DNA from: CAVQND01 sp964653485
GTDB taxonomy: Bacteria; Verrucomicrobiota; Verrucomicrobiia; Limisphaerales; UBA8199
Direction of reading: 5' to 3'
NCBI GenBank assembly: GCA_964653485.1
Contig: CAZZFF010000007.1
Span: 1 to 64,000, forward strand
Length of the DNA: 64,000 bases
A program made the translations under genes and the position numbers. Positions within the stretch are counted from its first letter, which is position 1; every line of letters starts with the position of its first letter. Under the pieces are notes generated by a model that searched no databases, had not been told where the DNA came from, and saw only the letters and a program-made list of their open reading frames with translations. Positions 24,785 through 33,248 of this stretch are shown in pieces.

Positions 24785-27523
24785 TCAAGGGGTGGTCCGC
24801 TCGGGCTGCCCCTGGCGAAGGACGTTTTCCATCTCGTCGTCGTCGTCCCGCTCGACGGAGCGGAGGCGCCGCGCCGCGCCGTAGTCGGGGTCTTTGGGGT
24901 CTTTGGCCTTCTCTGGATCGAAGATGCGGGGATCGACCGTCCGGCAGCGATAGGGCCGAAAATCAGGTGTCGTGGTGAAGCAGTCGGCGAAGTCATTGGC
25001 GAGGGCGTCGAACATGTTGAGCGGAGGAACGCCGAGAATCTCGTAGAGCGTGCGGTGCATGCTGACGATGGTGGTATGGCGATGGGAGACGTAGCCGTGC
25101 CTGGCCCAGGGGCTGATGAGGAGAAGCACGCTGCGTTGGGCGTCGACATGGTCGGGTTCGCCGCCGGCGTCGTCCTGGGTGACGAAGATTGCCATCTGCT
25201 TCCAGTACCGGGTGTGGGAGAGGAATTCGACGATCCGGCCAAGCGCGAGGTCGTTGTCGGCCATCCAGGAGGCGACGTAGGGGTAGCCTTTGTCGGCCTT
25301 GGGGTCGGTGCCGTGGTCGTTGCACAGGGCGATGTTGAGGAAGGAGGGGAAGGCGCGAAATCCGTGCAGGTAGCGGCGTTCGACGTCCTTCATAAACCAG
25401 TGAGCGCGGTACTGGTCGGGGATGTTCATGTTGAAAATAGGGAAGCCGAAGCAGGTGTTGTCGTAGAGGACCTTGGGCATGGGGATATTCACGACCTCGC
25501 GGGCGCCCGTGGGGCTCTCGTTGGCCTCTTCCTCGACTCCGGGCAACTCGAAGCCCTCGCCGTAATTGCGGAACCGGATGCCGTGGCGGGCGAGGTGGTC
25601 CCACATGGCGCCCGCCTCGGGATAGTCCTCCGGTATCAATGACCCGTTCGAGCCCATCGAGTAACGCCTGCCCGGGGCGGAGCTGTCTTTCTTGAAGGCC
25701 CAGCCGACGGTGTAATTCATCTGCATGAGATTGTTGGGCTGGACGCCGACGAGCCATCGATGGCCCACTCCGGAGGCCTCCGGCTCCATGTAGAAGTTAT
25801 CGCTGATCGTGAATTGGCGCGCGAGAGCGTTGTGATTCACCATCACCGGGACATCCCGGAGCGTGGGCTGGCCGTCGGCGCGGATGGTCTGGTGAAGACC
25901 CCAGCGCAGGAGGCTCGGGTCGTCGTTGGCCCCCGGGACATGGTCGAAGATCGTATCGTAAGTGTGGTTCTCCTTCGCGATAAAGACCACGTATCGGATT
26001 TCCTTCGAGGTTTGGGCTGGGCTGGTGGGAATGACCGGCGAACTCATCGTCGCCCGGTCGGCCTCGCTGTCCACCATGCCGTTATAGGCCAGGACGTTGG
26101 CGGTCATTTCGCGGAGATCATCATCCAGGGGCACGTCCAGGACCGAGATGACGCCGCGCATGCCCAGGAACTCGTCCTGGGGGCCTTCCCGGCCCGCGTT
26201 GGGTCCGTTTCCAAACCCGCGGAAGCAGATGCATGCCAGGTGCCTGCCGTCGGGCGATATCGCGACCCGGTAGGGATACCAGGCCGTGGGAATGTGGCCG
26301 AGGACGCGCAAATCCACGGCGTCGAGGACGGCGATGGCATTGATCCCCATCTCCGCGACGTAGAGCCGGCGCCCGTCGGTTGAGACCGCCATGCCCGCCG
26401 GGCTTACCCCGCGCAGATGGGCCACGAGGGGGGAGGGGACGAGGCGTTCCTTTGCCACGATGCGGTGCTGCCGCAGGTCGATGCGCTCGATGATGTCGTT
26501 ATTGCCGTTGGAGACGAAAACCGAATCCCCCGTGGCCGCGAGGAAATTAGGGGCGCTGCCTCCGACCGTTTTCCCCCCGTCTGACGGGGCGCCGATGAGG
26601 AGGCCGGTCTTGAGGCGGCTCGAGACAGCGGGGTGAGCCGGGTCCGCGACGGCCACGCCCCAAACGGAAAACGAGTCCGGGACATTCGGTTCCCCCAGGC
26701 CGGGAATGAAGCGCCCCTCGAACTCGACACCCTCCCGGGCCTGGCGGCTGGGGAAACCGAACGGCGGGATGGTGGTCCCGCGTGGGTCGAATCGTTTGTC
26801 CTTCGGCGGGGGGACAGGGCTGTATTCAAATAAGCCTATGTTGGCCACGTAGAGCTGCTCCCCGGCGAGGGTGAGCGCGTATGGATAGCGCCCCACGCGA
26901 ACCGAGCCGGCGACCTGGCCCCGGGCGATGTCGATCACCGCCACGCGGAAGTTGGCCACGTCGGCGCAGTAGAGAAATCGGCCGTCCTGGCTCGTCTTCA
27001 AATCGACCGCGAAGCTGTCTGCGTATTTCTGGCCGGCCACCTCGACGTTGAGAGGGATTTCGCCTGTCATTTGGCGGGAGTCGGTGTCGTAAACGTAGAT
27101 CGAACCATCGTCGCCGCTGCTCCAATAGAGAAGCCGGCCGTCGGCGGAGAAATCGGCCGCGCCAGAGTTGGATCGGTGCCGCTTCTTCCCCTTGGCGGGA
27201 GGCTTGATCTCCTGGATGGCCGGGGCAGGCCCGCACCAACCCCGGATGAACTGACCGGCGCCCGAACTGGCTACGAAAAGAGAGCCGCCATCGCGAGACA
27301 TCACCAAGCCATGCGGCCACCGCGCCAGGGGAAAATGATGGCCTGCCGGTTTCAGGAGGCGTCCGTTGGGCAGCACCGTCACGCCGGAGGGGTCGTGGCG
27401 GGCGTAGGTGTCGACGGACGGAGCGTGGAGATAGGGCGTGGTCTCCGAGAGAGCGCACCGCGGCGCCGCCACCAGGAGGAGACTCAGCGAGAGACGGATG
27501 AGCACTTGCATCGTGCCGGCCAT
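24785..27523 (-). CDS. Exported YncE-like beta-propeller/alkaline phosphatase superfamily phosphoesterase
   Basis: A protein of about 912 residues with an N-terminal signal peptide (LIRLSLSLLLVAAPRCALS). The first half is a YncE-type seven-bladed propeller with repeated GRLLYWSSGDDGSIYVYDT, GRFLYCADVANFRVAVIDI and GRRLYVAEMGINAIAVLDA units. The second half is a phosphoesterase of the alkaline phosphatase superfamily: the segment FIAKENHTYDTIFDHVPG holds the metal/nucleophile region, and FVTQDDAGGEPDHVDAQRS and HRHTTIVSMHRTLYEILG supply further metal-ligand segments. Substrate is unknown. Possible starts are GTG 27541, ATG 27523 and ATG 27511; none has a strong ribosome site, and 27523 is chosen. 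Confidence 0.85.
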   Translation of the reverse strand: MAGTMQVLIRLSLSLLLVAAPRCALSETTPYLHAPSVDTYARHDPSGVTVLPNGRLLKPAGHHFPLARWPHGLVMSRDGGSLFVASSGAGQFIRGWCGPAPAIQEIKPPAKGKKRHRSNSGAADFSADGRLLYWSSGDDGSIYVYDTDSRQMTGEIPLNVEVAGQKYADSFAVDLKTSQDGRFLYCADVANFRVAVIDIARGQVAGSVRVGRYPYALTLAGEQLYVANIGLFEYSPVPPPKDKRFDPRGTTIPPFGFPSRQAREGVEFEGRFIPGLGEPNVPDSFSVWGVAVADPAHPAVSSRLKTGLLIGAPSDGGKTVGGSAPNFLAATGDSVFVSNGNNDIIERIDLRQHRIVAKERLVPSPLVAHLRGVSPAGMAVSTDGRRLYVAEMGINAIAVLDAVDLRVLGHIPTAWYPYRVAISPDGRHLACICFRGFGNGPNAGREGPQDEFLGMRGVISVLDVPLDDDLREMTANVLAYNGMVDSEADRATMSSPVIPTSPAQTSKEIRYVVFIAKENHTYDTIFDHVPGANDDPSLLRWGLHQTIRADGQPTLRDVPVMVNHNALARQFTISDNFYMEPEASGVGHRWLVGVQPNNLMQMNYTVGWAFKKDSSAPGRRYSMGSNGSLIPEDYPEAGAMWDHLARHGIRFRNYGEGFELPGVEEEANESPTGAREVVNIPMPKVLYDNTCFGFPIFNMNIPDQYRAHWFMKDVERRYLHGFRAFPSFLNIALCNDHGTDPKADKGYPYVASWMADNDLALGRIVEFLSHTRYWKQMAIFVTQDDAGGEPDHVDAQRSVLLLISPWARHGYVSHRHTTIVSMHRTLYEILGVPPLNMFDALANDFADCFTTTPDFRPYRCRTVDPRIFDPEKAKDPKDPDYGAARRLRSVERDDDDEMENVLRQGQPERTTP

Positions 27524-27602
27524 GATAAGCGTCAGGTTCACGATTTCGAGGCAAACCAGTTACATCTGGGCAACAACCCGGATGCGCGATGGATTTGGGG
27601 GA

Positions 27603-27699
27603 TGGCGGAGGCGGATGGGAATCGAACCCACCTGGGACTTTGTTGAATCCCACGCTGGTTTTGAAGACCAGGAGCGTCACCAGATCGCCCTACGCCTCC
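27603..27699 (-). tRNA. selC: Selenocysteine tRNA, anticodon UCA (CCA encoded)
   Basis: Read on the minus strand from 27699, the 97-nt element has the anticodon stem-loop CTGGT-CTTCAAA-ACCAG, with anticodon TCA reading UGA. It has a D stem GGGCG/CGCTC, a long variable arm TGGGA...TCCCA, a T arm containing GGTTCGATTCC and an acceptor starting GGAGGCG paired with CGCCTCC. Acceptor plus T stem total 13 bp, as in bacterial tRNA-Sec, and it ends with discriminator G and an encoded CCA. The length and long variable arm exclude an ordinary opal suppressor. It lies between the phosphoesterase start and the DUF885 gene. No selA, selB or selD is in the window. Confidence 0.93.
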
Positions 27700-27818
27700 C
27701 GCGCAGACTAACTCTGCTGATTGTCAACGAGCCCGAACGGGCCGAGCGTATTGCCGCCGGGAGCGGTTTGGCAAGAGAACGTTCCGGGAATCGGGCCTTC
27801 AACCGCAACGCGGTCGCT

Positions 27819-29588
27819 TCAGGAACCGGCGCCCAGGGCCGCGCGGACGAGTTCGGGCAGGTATTTGAGAGGAACCGGTCCTGGGGCGAGAACGGCTTCG
27901 TGAAAGCGGCCAGGTTGGAACTTGTCGCCGAGTTCACGCTGGACGGTCTGGCGGACGCGGTAATGGGCCATGCGGCCGACGAAGTAGGTGGAGAGCTGAA
28001 CGGAGCTTTGTTTGGCGCGGATGATTTTGAGGCGGGCTTCGCCTTCGGATTGATAGGCATCTTCGGTCAGGAACTTAAGGGCCTGCTCGTCGGTCATGGC
28101 GGCGCAGTGCATGTTGTGGTCGAGGAGGGCGTTGCCGACGGCGCGGAGGTAGAATTTGAGTTGGGTCAGGCGCAGGGGCAGGTCGCCCTGGCCGTAGCCC
28201 TGGTCGAGCATCATCTGCTCGGTATAGACGGCCCAGCCTTCAATGTAAGCGCCGGATTGGAGCACGCGGCGGATGGGCGAGGCAACGCGGTTGGCGTAGT
28301 CGAACTGGACGTAATGTCCGGGGAAGGCCTCGTGTATGGTCAGGATTTGGAGCATGCAGCGGTTGTATTCCTCGAAATAGCTTTCGATGCGCCTGGCATC
28401 CCAGTCCTTGGGCGGCGGGCTGACGGCGTAGTAGCCGGCGGCTTTGGGGTCGAGCGGCGGGGCTGGGTTCATATAGGCGGTGGAATTGCCGCGTTGGAAT
28501 TCGGGCATCTCGATAATCCGGCAGGTATCCGGCTCAGGCAGCCGCAAGATGTCGCGCTCCGCGATGAAACGACGAATCCCGGTCACAGCCTGGCGCACGT
28601 CGCCGAGGAGCGTTTCGGACTTGCCGTGGTCCTGGCCGATGCGTTCGAGCACCTGCTGGACGGTCGCCCGGCGGCCGGGGGCGTCGTCGGGCGGCACCGG
28701 GAGCCGGGGGAAATAGCGGCTCCAAAGCTGGCGCGCAACCACCCACATCTCGCGCTGAACACGGTCAAATTCGGCCTGGGCGTCCGTGAAGACCTGGTCC
28801 GCGTCGAGGCCGGCGTCCAGCTCCAGTTCGAGCTTGCGATAGAAGCGGTCCTTGCCCAGCCGCCATTGGCCATTGGCCTGGGGCAGCAGGTCGTGTTCGA
28901 GGAATCTCTGGTAACCCTTCAGGCAGTCCGCCACGCGGGTGGCGGCGGATTTCAGGGCGGCCAGTTGCGGCGTCGCGCCGACGAATTGAAAGAGGTCCTG
29001 TTGGTAAAACCCGATGGCGCCCTGGTTTTGACGGATGGCCGTCTCGAGAGACACGCGCGACGGGTTGCGCAGGTTTCCCCTGGCGGCGGCCACCACGCGC
29101 GGAATCAGCGCCATCCGCGCCAGGCAGTTGGCGATGTTGGTTTCCTGGGGCAGCGTGGATTGCGCCAGCAGCAGATAGACGCTGTCGCTGATATAATCGT
29201 TATAGACGCGCGGGTCTTGCTGGAATGGCCGGGTGTTTTCGGCGAGCCAGATCGAGCGGATGAAGTCCTGGCGGAGAATCTCGAAATCGATTTGGGCGGC
29301 GCGCGACAGCCGGGCATAATCCACCTCGCGCGGCAGGGCTTCGAGGGTCCGGCGCGCATGGGCAAGCCAGGCATCTTGGGCGGCCTGCGACAGGTCCTCC
29401 AGCAGGCTGTCGAAACGATGATCGCCCAGGCGCGTCGCTTCCAGCGGCTGCTCCCGGAAATGCGCGTCGAGATACTCCTGGAAGAAACTATAGAGCCGGG
29501 CGTCCTGGTCCTGGGCGGAGACGAACATGGAGCCGGCGGCGAGCGCACAAACGATTGGCAAGAATCGGGATGGTATCAGGTGTTTCAT
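27819..29588 (-). CDS. Exported DUF885-family peptidase-like protein
   Basis: A 589-residue DUF885 protein with a signal peptide (residues 1-25, FLPIVCALAAGSMFVSAQ). The hallmark HEAFPGHYVQ lies at residues 419-428, a gluzincin-like metal site (HExxxGH type), with a downstream glutamate in YIEGWAVYTEQMML. Family members resemble M3/M32-type zinc carboxypeptidase folds, but few are characterised. It is full length. The stop lies 119 bp from the selenocysteine tRNA. The small membrane protein gene at 29597-29848 ends 8 bp upstream of its start, so the two are probably co-transcribed. Confidence 0.85.
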   Translation of the reverse strand: MKHLIPSRFLPIVCALAAGSMFVSAQDQDARLYSFFQEYLDAHFREQPLEATRLGDHRFDSLLEDLSQAAQDAWLAHARRTLEALPREVDYARLSRAAQIDFEILRQDFIRSIWLAENTRPFQQDPRVYNDYISDSVYLLLAQSTLPQETNIANCLARMALIPRVVAAARGNLRNPSRVSLETAIRQNQGAIGFYQQDLFQFVGATPQLAALKSAATRVADCLKGYQRFLEHDLLPQANGQWRLGKDRFYRKLELELDAGLDADQVFTDAQAEFDRVQREMWVVARQLWSRYFPRLPVPPDDAPGRRATVQQVLERIGQDHGKSETLLGDVRQAVTGIRRFIAERDILRLPEPDTCRIIEMPEFQRGNSTAYMNPAPPLDPKAAGYYAVSPPPKDWDARRIESYFEEYNRCMLQILTIHEAFPGHYVQFDYANRVASPIRRVLQSGAYIEGWAVYTEQMMLDQGYGQGDLPLRLTQLKFYLRAVGNALLDHNMHCAAMTDEQALKFLTEDAYQSEGEARLKIIRAKQSSVQLSTYFVGRMAHYRVRQTVQRELGDKFQPGRFHEAVLAPGPVPLKYLPELVRAALGAGS

Positions 29589-29596
29589 GTGAAGTG

Positions 29597-29848
29597 TTAG
29601 GCCGCCGAATCGTCGGAATCTTTGCCCCGCATGTTCTCATTTCCGCCCGGGGTCCGTTCGTTTGACAAGTTCCGCAAGAGCCGCCAGGCCCACAGGGAGA
29701 GGGCGGCAGGCACGCCAACAAGGGCGGCCATGAGCAGCGCGAAACCAAGGTCAACGCTCGGGCGAGGCCATTCCGCGACAGCCCGCCAGACATGCAGCAC
29801 CGCGAGGAGGCCGAAGAGAAGGCCGGTGGTGACAAGATATGCTTTCAT
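29597..29848 (-). CDS. Small two-helix membrane protein
   Basis: From the ATG at 29848 this is an 83-residue protein with two hydrophobic segments (YLVTTGLLFGLLAVLHVW and LGFALLMAALVGVPAALSLW) and a polar C-terminal tail. I do not recognise a family. An earlier ATG at 29896 would add 16 residues containing a CKCGF motif, which looks less natural for a membrane protein. It ends 8 bp before the DUF885 gene and starts 63 bp after the end of the secreted protein gene at 29912, so the three may form an operon. Confidence 0.6.
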   Translation of the reverse strand: MKAYLVTTGLLFGLLAVLHVWRAVAEWPRPSVDLGFALLMAALVGVPAALSLWAWRLLRNLSNERTPGGNENMRGKDSDDSAA

Positions 29849-29911
29849 TTGAGGCATCGCTTTCGCGAAGTTAAAACCACACTTACATGTTGGCATAAAC
29901 TGGCTTGCCGC

Positions 29912-30520
29912 TCACCGACCCCGCGCATCGGCATCCGGCGCCGTGGTTGGATGGACACCCGGCTGAGGAAACGGAAGGCGCACGGGGGGCAATTCCAGTC
30001 TGCCATTCCAGACCTGAGGGCCGGTTCCGCGCGCTCGCGGTATGGTCAAGACGCCAGAGAGGCTGTAGTCCCCGTGATTGGTCGGTCCGAAATACCAGAT
30101 GCCCGTGGGCTGGCACAAATCCAGTTTGGTCTTGTCCTGATAATCCCCGCCGCCGGCAACGGAAATGGGGAATCGCAGGCTGCCGTCGGGAGGAAGAGCC
30201 AGATTGTAAAAGTGGATGCGAATTGTGTCGCGAAAAGCCGGAAATTCAGGTTTCAACTCGACGCCATTTTCGTCGACAACCCGGCACGTGATGTTGGTTG
30301 CGGGGTCCATGGCCACATTGAGCAGGACTGTTCCCGCGCGAGGACACGTGTTGCGCAACTCGAGGTAGAGCACGATTTCCGAGAGTTTGTTGCTGGCGAT
30401 CAGGCGCGCCTGCAGAAAATGATTCTCCGCCGACCACTCGCCCACCGCCTCCTGGGCCGCGTCGGCGCGCGCCGCCTGAAAGATTGCCATCAGGAACAGA
30501 GATAGGATGACGTTTCGCAT
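29912..30520 (-). CDS. Secreted protein of unknown function
   Basis: A 202-residue protein with a clear signal peptide (VILSLFLMAIFQAARADA). The mature part appears beta-rich (SEIVLYLELRNTCPRAGTVL, RIHFYNLALPPDGSLRFP), like an immunoglobulin- or cohesin-type envelope domain, with cysteines at NTC, ITC and DLC. It ends in a Pro-rich tail. I cannot assign a family. It is divergent from the GH31 gene, 129 bp away. Confidence 0.62.
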   Translation of the reverse strand: MRNVILSLFLMAIFQAARADAAQEAVGEWSAENHFLQARLIASNKLSEIVLYLELRNTCPRAGTVLLNVAMDPATNITCRVVDENGVELKPEFPAFRDTIRIHFYNLALPPDGSLRFPISVAGGGDYQDKTKLDLCQPTGIWYFGPTNHGDYSLSGVLTIPRARGTGPQVWNGRLELPPVRLPFPQPGVHPTTAPDADARGR

Positions 30521-30649
30521 AGGGCATCAGGTCCAGCGCTGTTTATACGGGCATTGATATTGGTTAGTCTATTGAGCCGGAAAGTCAAGAGTTGGGGCGG
30601 GCGGGCATCCGTGTGGACACCTGACCTGGTTTAGGTTAACAATCCCGGC

Positions 30650-33175
30650 GTGATCGCCACGGCATACTATTGTGTCCAGCGTTTCTTCAGCCTGAACCTA
30701 GGCCGCAAGGCCCTTGCGCTCGGTGTTAAGGATGAGGCAGGCCCATCCGCCGGAACGGTCGGGTTTGTCCTGGGTCTGCTTTTGCTCCTGCAAAGTTCTC
30801 TGGGCATCCAGGGGAAGGCGGTCGATATCAGCCTGGCCAACGGCGACGTGCTGCGCATCGAGGCAGTCACTCCGAGCATCTTTCGGGTGCGGTTGGCGGC
30901 GGATGGACGGTTCGAGCCGTCGTTGATGGAACGGTACGGGATCGTAAGAAGTGACTGGCCCGCCGCCGACTCGACCACGCACGCGGAGGCTGGAAGCACA
31001 ACCATCGAGACGGCAGCCGGCTCGTTGTCCGCACGCGCACAGGACGGTCGGTTGCAGTTGCGCGGACGCGGGGGAGAAATCCTCTGCGACCAGATTCTGC
31101 CGCAACCCACGCGCTGGAGCGAGGCAGAGCTTCAGGCGTTCAAAAAGCGCCAGGCTTCCCTTGCCGACTATTTTCGCGGTGAAGAGCGCAAGGAAGGACA
31201 GGTCCAGATCATCGGGAGCGCCGCCCCTGACAAGACGCGCTACTCCGACGTGATGCACGAGTTCTTTCTGCCGACGAACTCTTTCGGGGCGGTGTTCAGC
31301 CTGCGAGCGGACGAGCGTTTGTACGGGCTGGGCACGGCCTCCTCCAAGCGCCTCCAGTTGCGGGGGCACGGCTACCGGCTCTGGACTCAGTATCGCGGCA
31401 ACTTCGGATACCACGGCCAGGCGGATTGGGAGCAGACCGAAGGGCCGATCCCGTTGCTGCTGAGCACCGGCGGTTGGGGCGTCTTCGTCAACACCTCCTG
31501 GGTTCACTATTATGACCTGGGCCGCTACGAGGCCGACCGGGCGTTGTTTTGGGGACCGGGCGGTCCCTTGGATTTCTACCTGCTGGTCGGCGATTCGCTG
31601 CCCAAGCTCATCGAGCTATACACCGAAATCACCGGCAGGCCCCGCTTGTTGCCGGAGTTTGCTTATGGGCTTACGTATGTCAGCCAGATCACCCAAAACG
31701 AGCATGAGATCCTGAATGATAGCCGGCTGTTCCGCGAGAAGGGGATTCCTTGCGATATCATGGGGATCGAGCCGCAGTGGATGAAGAAGAATTACGACTC
31801 TTCCCACGGAAAGGAATGGAACCCCGACAAATTCTACATCCCGGATTGGATGGGGCCGGACTCCAAGGACGGGACCTTCATCGGGGGCTTGGACCGGACG
31901 GGTTTCAAACTGTCACTTTGGCTGGTCTGCGCCGATGATCTTACGATGGAGGAGGAACGGCAGGTTGCCATCCGTGAAGGGCGAGGCAACGGATTCCCGA
32001 AGGAGCCGGACGCCTGGTTCAATCACCTGAGGAAATTCGTGAGGAACGGCGCGCGGTGCTTCAAAATGGACCCTGAAAACCTGATCCAGGAGCACCCCGG
32101 CAGGAAGTACTACAACGGGCGCGGCGACTTGGAGAACCACAACCTCACCCAGGTCCTTTATCACAAGCAAATGTGCGTCGGCTACGAGGACTTTGCCAAA
32201 CAACGGGCCATGAACCATTACTGCGCCGCCTACGCCGGGGTCCAGCACTGGGGCGCTACGACGATGGGCGACAACGGCGGAGGCCCCAAGGCCCTGGTGT
32301 GGATGCTCAATTACGGCATGAGCGGCCATATAAATACCTCGTGCGACATGGAGACCCAGGGGCCGGGCCTTCACTTCGGCTTCCTCCAGCCCTGGAGCCA
32401 GCACAACAACTGGGCTTATGCCTCCCAACCCTGGTTTCTGGGCAAGCAAGCCGAAGCGATGTACCGCGATTACGCCCGGCTGCGCTATTCGCTGCTGCCT
32501 TACATCTATTCCGCCGCGCACGCCGGCTATCTCACCTCGATGCCTATTCTCCGACCGATGCCGCTTGCGTATCCCGGCGACCTCAAGCTCGCCGATTGCC
32601 TCACCGAGTACATGCTCGGGGACAGCCTGCTGGTCGCCGCGTTTACAGACAGGGTCTATTTGCCCGCCGGCCGTTGGATCGATTATTGGACCGGGGCGGA
32701 GTTCGAGGGGCCAAGAGAGATGCCGTGCGTTTTTCCCGCGAACCGGGCCGGTGGATTGTTCATCAAGGCGGGCGCCATCATCCCCTACTGGCCGGAAATG
32801 GACTTCGTCGGCGAGCAACCCTTTAGCTCCCTCAAACTCCATGTTTACCCGCAGGGCAAGAGCGACTACACCCTTTACGAAGACGACGGCAATTCTCTGG
32901 CTTACCTGAGCGGCGCGGTGGCGGTGACGCGGATTCGTTGCGAAGCCGGTCCCGGGGCCGCGACCCTCACAATCGAGCCCCGTCATGGAACTTACGACCG
33001 CATGCCTCAGCAGCGCGATTTCGAGGTGTGGATTCACTCGAACCCGGCCCGGAAACTCGCCGTGAACGGGAGCCAGGCCGCCGTGAATTACGATGCGACA
33101 GCCAAGGCGACGCGCATCGCCGTGAAGGAAGATCCCGCGCGGAAGACCGCGATTCGCATTGAGTGCGAGTTCTGA
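30650..33175 (+). CDS. Exported glycoside hydrolase family 31 enzyme
   Basis: An 841-residue GH31 protein. It has the N-terminal beta-sandwich (ERLYGLGTASSKRLQLRGHG), a TIM barrel from about residue 335, a candidate nucleophile D474 in RCFKMDPENL and a candidate acid/base D541 in WGATTMGDNGGG, then the proximal and distal C-terminal beta domains (VYLPAGRWIDYWTG, YTLYEDDGNS). The family includes alpha-glucosidases, alpha-xylosidases and related enzymes; the unusual KMDPEN in place of the common KTDFGE-like motif leaves specificity open. The only start is a GTG at 30650, giving a hydrophobic segment (VGFVLGLLLLLQSSLGIQG) that probably directs export. Confidence 0.86.
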   Translation: MIATAYYCVQRFFSLNLGRKALALGVKDEAGPSAGTVGFVLGLLLLLQSSLGIQGKAVDISLANGDVLRIEAVTPSIFRVRLAADGRFEPSLMERYGIVRSDWPAADSTTHAEAGSTTIETAAGSLSARAQDGRLQLRGRGGEILCDQILPQPTRWSEAELQAFKKRQASLADYFRGEERKEGQVQIIGSAAPDKTRYSDVMHEFFLPTNSFGAVFSLRADERLYGLGTASSKRLQLRGHGYRLWTQYRGNFGYHGQADWEQTEGPIPLLLSTGGWGVFVNTSWVHYYDLGRYEADRALFWGPGGPLDFYLLVGDSLPKLIELYTEITGRPRLLPEFAYGLTYVSQITQNEHEILNDSRLFREKGIPCDIMGIEPQWMKKNYDSSHGKEWNPDKFYIPDWMGPDSKDGTFIGGLDRTGFKLSLWLVCADDLTMEEERQVAIREGRGNGFPKEPDAWFNHLRKFVRNGARCFKMDPENLIQEHPGRKYYNGRGDLENHNLTQVLYHKQMCVGYEDFAKQRAMNHYCAAYAGVQHWGATTMGDNGGGPKALVWMLNYGMSGHINTSCDMETQGPGLHFGFLQPWSQHNNWAYASQPWFLGKQAEAMYRDYARLRYSLLPYIYSAAHAGYLTSMPILRPMPLAYPGDLKLADCLTEYMLGDSLLVAAFTDRVYLPAGRWIDYWTGAEFEGPREMPCVFPANRAGGLFIKAGAIIPYWPEMDFVGEQPFSSLKLHVYPQGKSDYTLYEDDGNSLAYLSGAVAVTRIRCEAGPGAATLTIEPRHGTYDRMPQQRDFEVWIHSNPARKLAVNGSQAAVNYDATAKATRIAVKEDPARKTAIRIECEF

Positions 33176-33248
33176 CGACCCGCAAAGGTCTTGTGGGGTC
33201 CGAAATGCGGCCATGCGGGATTCTGCGGCTCCTTTGCGATTGACGCGA

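Noticed and set aside
27438..29600. 720-residue plus-strand ORF
   Set aside because: Runs antisense through the DUF885 gene and across the selenocysteine tRNA; cannot be coding in that form.
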